From positions 310,001 to 374,000 of the forward strand of contig CALSPC010000003.1 in the NCBI GenBank assembly GCA_943788135.1: a stretch of DNA of 64,000 bases, read 5' to 3'. Within the stretch, counting starts at the first letter, position 1. Each line of letters begins with the position of its first letter. The notes below the pieces were generated by a model that was not told the origin of the DNA, ran no database searches, and saw nothing but the letters and a program-made list of their open reading frames with translations. The stretch is from an uncultured Paracoccaceae bacterium. Lineage in GTDB: Bacteria > Bacteroidota > Bacteroidia > Flavobacteriales > Flavobacteriaceae. Both the position numbers and the translations under genes were made by a program. Below are positions 59,465 to 64,000 of the stretch, piece after piece.

Positions 59465-61084
59465 ATGGCATTACACTCAATAAATCCAACGCAAACAAAA
59501 TCATGGGCAAAATTAAACACCCATTTTGAAGCGATCAAGGACGCGCACATGAAAACACTGTTCGCGGAAAACCCCGGACGTGCAGATCAATTCACAATTC
59601 AATGGGAAGATTTTTATGTGGATTTTTCTAAAAACAGAATCAACCAAGAGACGATGACTCTTTTCAAAGCATTAGCTGAGGAACTTAAATTGAACGATGC
59701 AATTTCGAAATATTTTGAAGGCGATATCATTAATCATACAGAGGGAAGAGCAGTACTTCACACGGCACTTCGTGCTCCAAAAGACGCTAATGTTTTAGTG
59801 GACGGCGCCAACGTTATTCCAGAAATTCATCAGGTAAAGTCCTTAATTAAAAACTTTTCGGAAGCGGTTATTAATGGGACCAAAAAAGGATACACCAACA
59901 AAGCGTTCACCGATGTAGTCAATATAGGAATTGGAGGATCGGATTTAGGGCCTGCAATGGTTGTAGATTCGTTGGCTTTTTATGGCAATCATCTAACGCC
60001 TCATTTTGTGAGTAATGTTGATGGCGATCATGTCAACGAGGTTCTAAAAACTCTTAACCCAGAGACTACACTTTTTGTAATTGTATCAAAAACATTTACA
60101 ACTCAAGAAACGTTATCAAATGCGACAACCATTAGAGAGTGGTTTTTGAATCATGGAAAACAAGAAGATGTTGCAAAGCATTTTGTGGCGGTGTCTACAA
60201 ATACGGCTAAAGTCGAAGCTTTTGGAATTGAATCGTCCAATATTTTTCCGATGTGGGATTGGGTAGGCGGTCGTTTCTCGCTTTGGAGTGCCGTAGGTTT
60301 AAGTATTAGTTTAGCCGTAGGATACGACAATTTTGAATCCCTTTTAGACGGAGCTCATAAAATGGACACCCATTTTAAAGAGGAAGAATTTGAAACCAAT
60401 ATTCCCACAATTTTAGCCTTTTTGAGTATATGGTACAATAATTTTTTTAAGGCAGAAAGTGAAGCAGTTATTCCATACACCCAGTATTTGAATCAATTTG
60501 CCACCTACTTACAACAAGCTATTATGGAAAGTAATGGCAAAAGTATTGACCGCTCTGGCACTGATGTTAACTACCAAACAGGAAATTTAGTTTGGGGAGA
60601 GCCTGGAACAAATTCTCAACATGCTTTTTTTCAGTTAATTCATCAAGGCACAAAATTAATTCCAGCCGATTTTATTGGGTTCACACAATCCCTACATGGA
60701 AATAATGACCATCAAGATAAGTTGATTTCTAACTTTTTTGCTCAAACAGAAGCCTTGTTAAACGGTAAAACTGAAGCAGAAGTTATTGCAGAAGGTACAG
60801 CTAAAGAAATTATTCCTTTTAAGGTTTTTGAGGGCAATAAACCAACCAATACTATTTTTATAAAACAACTCACTCCAGAAAGTTTAGGAAAGCTAATTGC
60901 CATGTATGAGCATAAAATATTTGTTCAAGGTGTGGTATGGAATGTTTTTAGTTATGATCAATTTGGAGTTGAATTAGGTAAACAATTAGCAACCAAAATT
61001 TTACAAGAAATAAATACAGGTGCTATTGCAAATCACGACACCTCAACATCGAATCTTTTGAAACATTACAAAAAAAACAGATAA
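59465..61084 (+). CDS. pgi: Glucose-6-phosphate isomerase
   Basis: [55 protein letters not shown]. Confidence 0.97.
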   Translation: MALHSINPTQTKSWAKLNTHFEAIKDAHMKTLFAENPGRADQFTIQWEDFYVDFSKNRINQETMTLFKALAEELKLNDAISKYFEGDIINHTEGRAVLHTALRAPKDANVLVDGANVIPEIHQVKSLIKNFSEAVINGTKKGYTNKAFTDVVNIGIGGSDLGPAMVVDSLAFYGNHLTPHFVSNVDGDHVNEVLKTLNPETTLFVIVSKTFTTQETLSNATTIREWFLNHGKQEDVAKHFVAVSTNTAKVEAFGIESSNIFPMWDWVGGRFSLWSAVGLSISLAVGYDNFESLLDGAHKMDTHFKEEEFETNIPTILAFLSIWYNNFFKAESEAVIPYTQYLNQFATYLQQAIMESNGKSIDRSGTDVNYQTGNLVWGEPGTNSQHAFFQLIHQGTKLIPADFIGFTQSLHGNNDHQDKLISNFFAQTEALLNGKTEAEVIAEGTAKEIIPFKVFEGNKPTNTIFIKQLTPESLGKLIAMYEHKIFVQGVVWNVFSYDQFGVELGKQLATKILQEINTGAIANHDTSTSNLLKHYKKNR

Positions 61085-61247
61085 TTTTTTCAACATAATT
61101 TAATTATACATTCTAAAAACATTTGATTTTCTATTGGTCAGGTGTTTTTTTTGTGGATTATTTTAATTGAAATAGGAGAATTTATATGCTAATTATTCAT
61201 ATTTTTGTTTAATCTAATTAACTTAATATCAAAACATAATTACAATT

Positions 61248-63797
61248 ATGAAAAAAATCAAACAAATTTTGTCATTAGCCTTGATGGTGTGTACGTTATC
61301 GGTTGCTGCTCAGAGCACTATAACAGGTACAATTGTCGACGCGAGTCAACAAGCACCATTACCAGGAGCTACTATTGTTGAAAAAGGAACGTCTAACGGC
61401 GTCTCTACCGATTTCGATGGAAATTTCACATTAAACACTAAAAATTCGTCAGGAGAAATTGAAGTGTCCTATGTTGGATTTGTATCGACTACAATTCCTT
61501 TTTCAGGAGATCTTGACCTTGGTTCAGTTTTACTAGAAACAAGTGAATTAGGATTAGAAGAGGTTCAAATTTTTGCTTCTGTTGCTGTGGACAGAAAAAC
61601 ACCAGTTGCAGTATCAACAATTAAAGCATCTGAAATTGAACTTAAACTCGGAACACAAGAGTTTCCAGAAATCTTAAAAGCGACTCCAGGAGTATATGCA
61701 ACCAAGTCTGGTGGTGGATATGGAGATGGTCGTATTAACTTACGTGGTTTTAGTTCTGAAAATGTAGGTGTACTTATTAATGGTATCCCTGTTAATGACA
61801 TGGAAAACGGAAGACTTTACTGGTCAAACTGGGCTGGTTTAGGAGACGTTACAAGCTCAATGCAAGTACAAAGAGGTTTGGGTGCTTCAAAAGTAGCCGT
61901 GCCGTCTATTGGTGGAACGATCAATATTGTAACCAAAACAACCGATGTTGAAGCGGGTGGATCAATTCGAATGGGAACAGCAAATGATGGGTACCAAAAA
62001 TACGGAATAACGTATTCAACTGGTCTTATGGATAACGGCGTAGCTGTTACAGTATCTGGTGCTAAAATTTTAGGTGACGGATATGTAGATGGAACAGAGT
62101 TTGATGGGTTCAACTATTTCCTTAATATCTCTAAAAATATTAACGAGAATCATAAATTATCATTTACTGCATTTGGTGCAAAGCAAACTCATGGACAGCG
62201 TTATAACAGACGTACGATTGAGCAGAACAGAGCAACAGAGCAAGGTGGAAAAAGATTTAATCCAGATTGGGGAATTAGAAATGGAGAAGTAGAGCACTTA
62301 TCGTATAACTTCTATCACAAACCTCAAATATCATTAAACCACTATTGGACTTTAAATGATAATACATCAATATCAACTGCATTATATGCTTCTTTTGGAG
62401 AAGGTGGTGGACGAAGACAACGAGGGTCTAAATTTTATGACGATGCCTACCGTTTAGGAGATAGTGATCAACCAATTGATTTTGATAAAATTGCAGAAGA
62501 AAATAAAGCGCAAGCTGCTTTTGGTTCTACAGATATCTTTGCATCTTCTAGAAATGCACACGAATGGTATGGTTTATTATCAACGATCAAAACAAACTTA
62601 ACTGATGACTTAGTGCTTTCGGGTGGGGTTGATGCACGTTACTACGTGGGATCGCACTGGTACGAAGTTGCAGATCTTTTAGGAGGTCAGTTTTATGTCA
62701 ACGATACTAACGATGAGAATACATCTGGTCAAGCGTTAAAGGTTGGAGATCGTTTCAATAAAGATTATGACGGAATCGTATTAAGAGGGGGGCTTTTTGC
62801 ACAAGCAGAATATTCTCCAAGAGCTGATTTATCAATTTTCCTAGCGTCTGCTATATCTAATACTACTTACAGCAAAAATGAATTCATGTATTATGCTCCT
62901 ACAGATCCAGCTCGTGAGTCCGATAAAGTTGATTTTCTTGGATATAGTGTTAAAGGGGGTGCAAACTACAATTTAAGCGATACAAGAAATGTATTTGTTA
63001 ATATTGGGTACTTCTCAAAAGCACCTTTCTTAGACGGAAACGTTTTCCAAAGCGATAGCTCAACAGATTTCAATGAGGGCGCGTTAAATGAAAAAGTATT
63101 TAGTGCAGAAATAGGATACGGATTCAGAGGCGACAAATTATCAGCAAACGTTAATATTTACAATACCTCTTGGATAGATAAATCTTTGACAGGTAGCGTA
63201 GATGATCCGGATAATCAAGGAGACCGTGTGAATTATAACATTGCTGGTCTTGATGCTTTACACCAGGGTGTAGAAGTTGATTTTGTGTATCGTGCAAGTG
63301 ACATGGTTACTTTTACTGGTATGGCTTCTATTGGAAACTGGAAATGGAAAAACGATGCAAGCGGTAAGTTATTTGACGAAGGTGGACAAATAATCAAATC
63401 TGTTGACGTATATGCAAAAGATTTAAAAGTATCTGATGCTGCACAAACAACATTCGCTTTAGGCTCTAAATTTAAATTGATGGAAAAAACATCTTTTTAT
63501 ATTGATTACAACTATGCTAGCGATTTGTATGCTAGTTACAGAATTACTGATAGAGGTGATGAGACAAACCGTCAAGATTCATGGGAAATGCCCGCCTATG
63601 GTTTATTTGACCTTGGTCTAAATCATGGCTTTAATATTGGTCAATTTGATGCGTCATTATCAGCTAGAATGAACAATGTTCTAAACACTGAATATATTTC
63701 GGATGCTCGAGATGGAGCAGGCTCAATCGCTCAAACTGCTGGCGTTTATTACGGTGCAGGAAGAACATTCAGTCTTGGCATAAAACTTAACTTCTAA
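61248..63797 (+). CDS. TonB-dependent receptor with N-terminal carboxypeptidase-regulatory-like domain
   Basis: TITGTIVDASQQAPLPGATIVEKGTSNGVSTDFDGNFTL, GRINLRGFSSENVGVLINGIPVNDME plug domain, C-terminal aromatic (LGIKLNF). Confidence 0.93.
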   Translation: MKKIKQILSLALMVCTLSVAAQSTITGTIVDASQQAPLPGATIVEKGTSNGVSTDFDGNFTLNTKNSSGEIEVSYVGFVSTTIPFSGDLDLGSVLLETSELGLEEVQIFASVAVDRKTPVAVSTIKASEIELKLGTQEFPEILKATPGVYATKSGGGYGDGRINLRGFSSENVGVLINGIPVNDMENGRLYWSNWAGLGDVTSSMQVQRGLGASKVAVPSIGGTINIVTKTTDVEAGGSIRMGTANDGYQKYGITYSTGLMDNGVAVTVSGAKILGDGYVDGTEFDGFNYFLNISKNINENHKLSFTAFGAKQTHGQRYNRRTIEQNRATEQGGKRFNPDWGIRNGEVEHLSYNFYHKPQISLNHYWTLNDNTSISTALYASFGEGGGRRQRGSKFYDDAYRLGDSDQPIDFDKIAEENKAQAAFGSTDIFASSRNAHEWYGLLSTIKTNLTDDLVLSGGVDARYYVGSHWYEVADLLGGQFYVNDTNDENTSGQALKVGDRFNKDYDGIVLRGGLFAQAEYSPRADLSIFLASAISNTTYSKNEFMYYAPTDPARESDKVDFLGYSVKGGANYNLSDTRNVFVNIGYFSKAPFLDGNVFQSDSSTDFNEGALNEKVFSAEIGYGFRGDKLSANVNIYNTSWIDKSLTGSVDDPDNQGDRVNYNIAGLDALHQGVEVDFVYRASDMVTFTGMASIGNWKWKNDASGKLFDEGGQIIKSVDVYAKDLKVSDAAQTTFALGSKFKLMEKTSFYIDYNYASDLYASYRITDRGDETNRQDSWEMPAYGLFDLGLNHGFNIGQFDASLSARMNNVLNTEYISDARDGAGSIAQTAGVYYGAGRTFSLGIKLNF

Positions 63798-63808
63798 AAA
63801 ATAAGAAA

Positions 63809-64000
63809 ATGAAAAAAATAGTTTATTTATTAACACTTTCGGCTTTCGTCTTTACGGGATGTAACCCGAATGAAGACATCAATGCAACCATTGATGCACA
63901 AGAAAATGTAATCGTAGGCGATGTTGTTTATACACTTACTGACGACGATTATGATGATTTAGACTTAAGTTATGCAAACTTTAGTTCTACAGATCAAGCG
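63809..64000 (+). CDS. Lipoprotein, 5' part only, runs off right edge
   Basis: MKKIVYLLTLSAFVFTGCNPNEDINATIDAQ..., lipobox FTGC; 11 bp after the TonB receptor. Confidence 0.75.
   Translation, partial: MKKIVYLLTLSAFVFTGCNPNEDINATIDAQENVIVGDVVYTLTDDDYDDLDLSYANFSSTDQA

Noticed and set aside
61565-62113. Minus ORFs inside the TonB receptor gene
   Set aside because: Shadow ORFs opposite a well-supported gene.

Overview
This 64 kb window comes from a low-GC Bacteroidetes chromosome, very likely marine Flavobacteriaceae. The lineage call rests on SprA, the FolK-deoxynucleoside kinase fusion, the DUF2797 protein, and TAnnTTTG-type promoters. Most of it is core genome: bamA-uppS-(DUF6089)-nadK-(CBS)-pdxJ, tig-clpP-clpX, GH3, queuosine precursor transporter, folK-dNK, mutS, maeB, ruvA, sprA, gcvH, two tandem tonB paralogs, tatD, ansA, exbB/exbD, ileS-dksA-like-lspA, rimK, uvrC, patatin, tryptophan 2,3-dioxygenase, M23 peptidase, pgi, and a TonB-dependent receptor. 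Three tRNAs were read: Gly-GCC, Leu-TAA and Ser-GGA. The accessory part is an ~8.2 kb integrated element at the 3' end of tRNA-Leu (about 18018-26240). It is bounded by a 13-bp direct repeat (CCGTCTTCAGTAC) and has a tyrosine integrase, an excisionase-like HTH protein, a Rep-like protein, a cluster of tiny ribbon-helix-helix-like ORFs, and cargo that looks mostly envelope-directed (membrane proteins, a secreted TPR protein, two lipoproteins). Paired TTGTACGAATT repeats lie inside both ends and look like integrase arm sites. Just outside the right end is a scar where a serine-recombinase C-terminal remnant is fused to a 5'-truncated gamma-glutamyltransferase. No CRISPR, rRNA or recognisable defence system was seen. 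All assignments come from reading the sequence and family knowledge; no searches were run.
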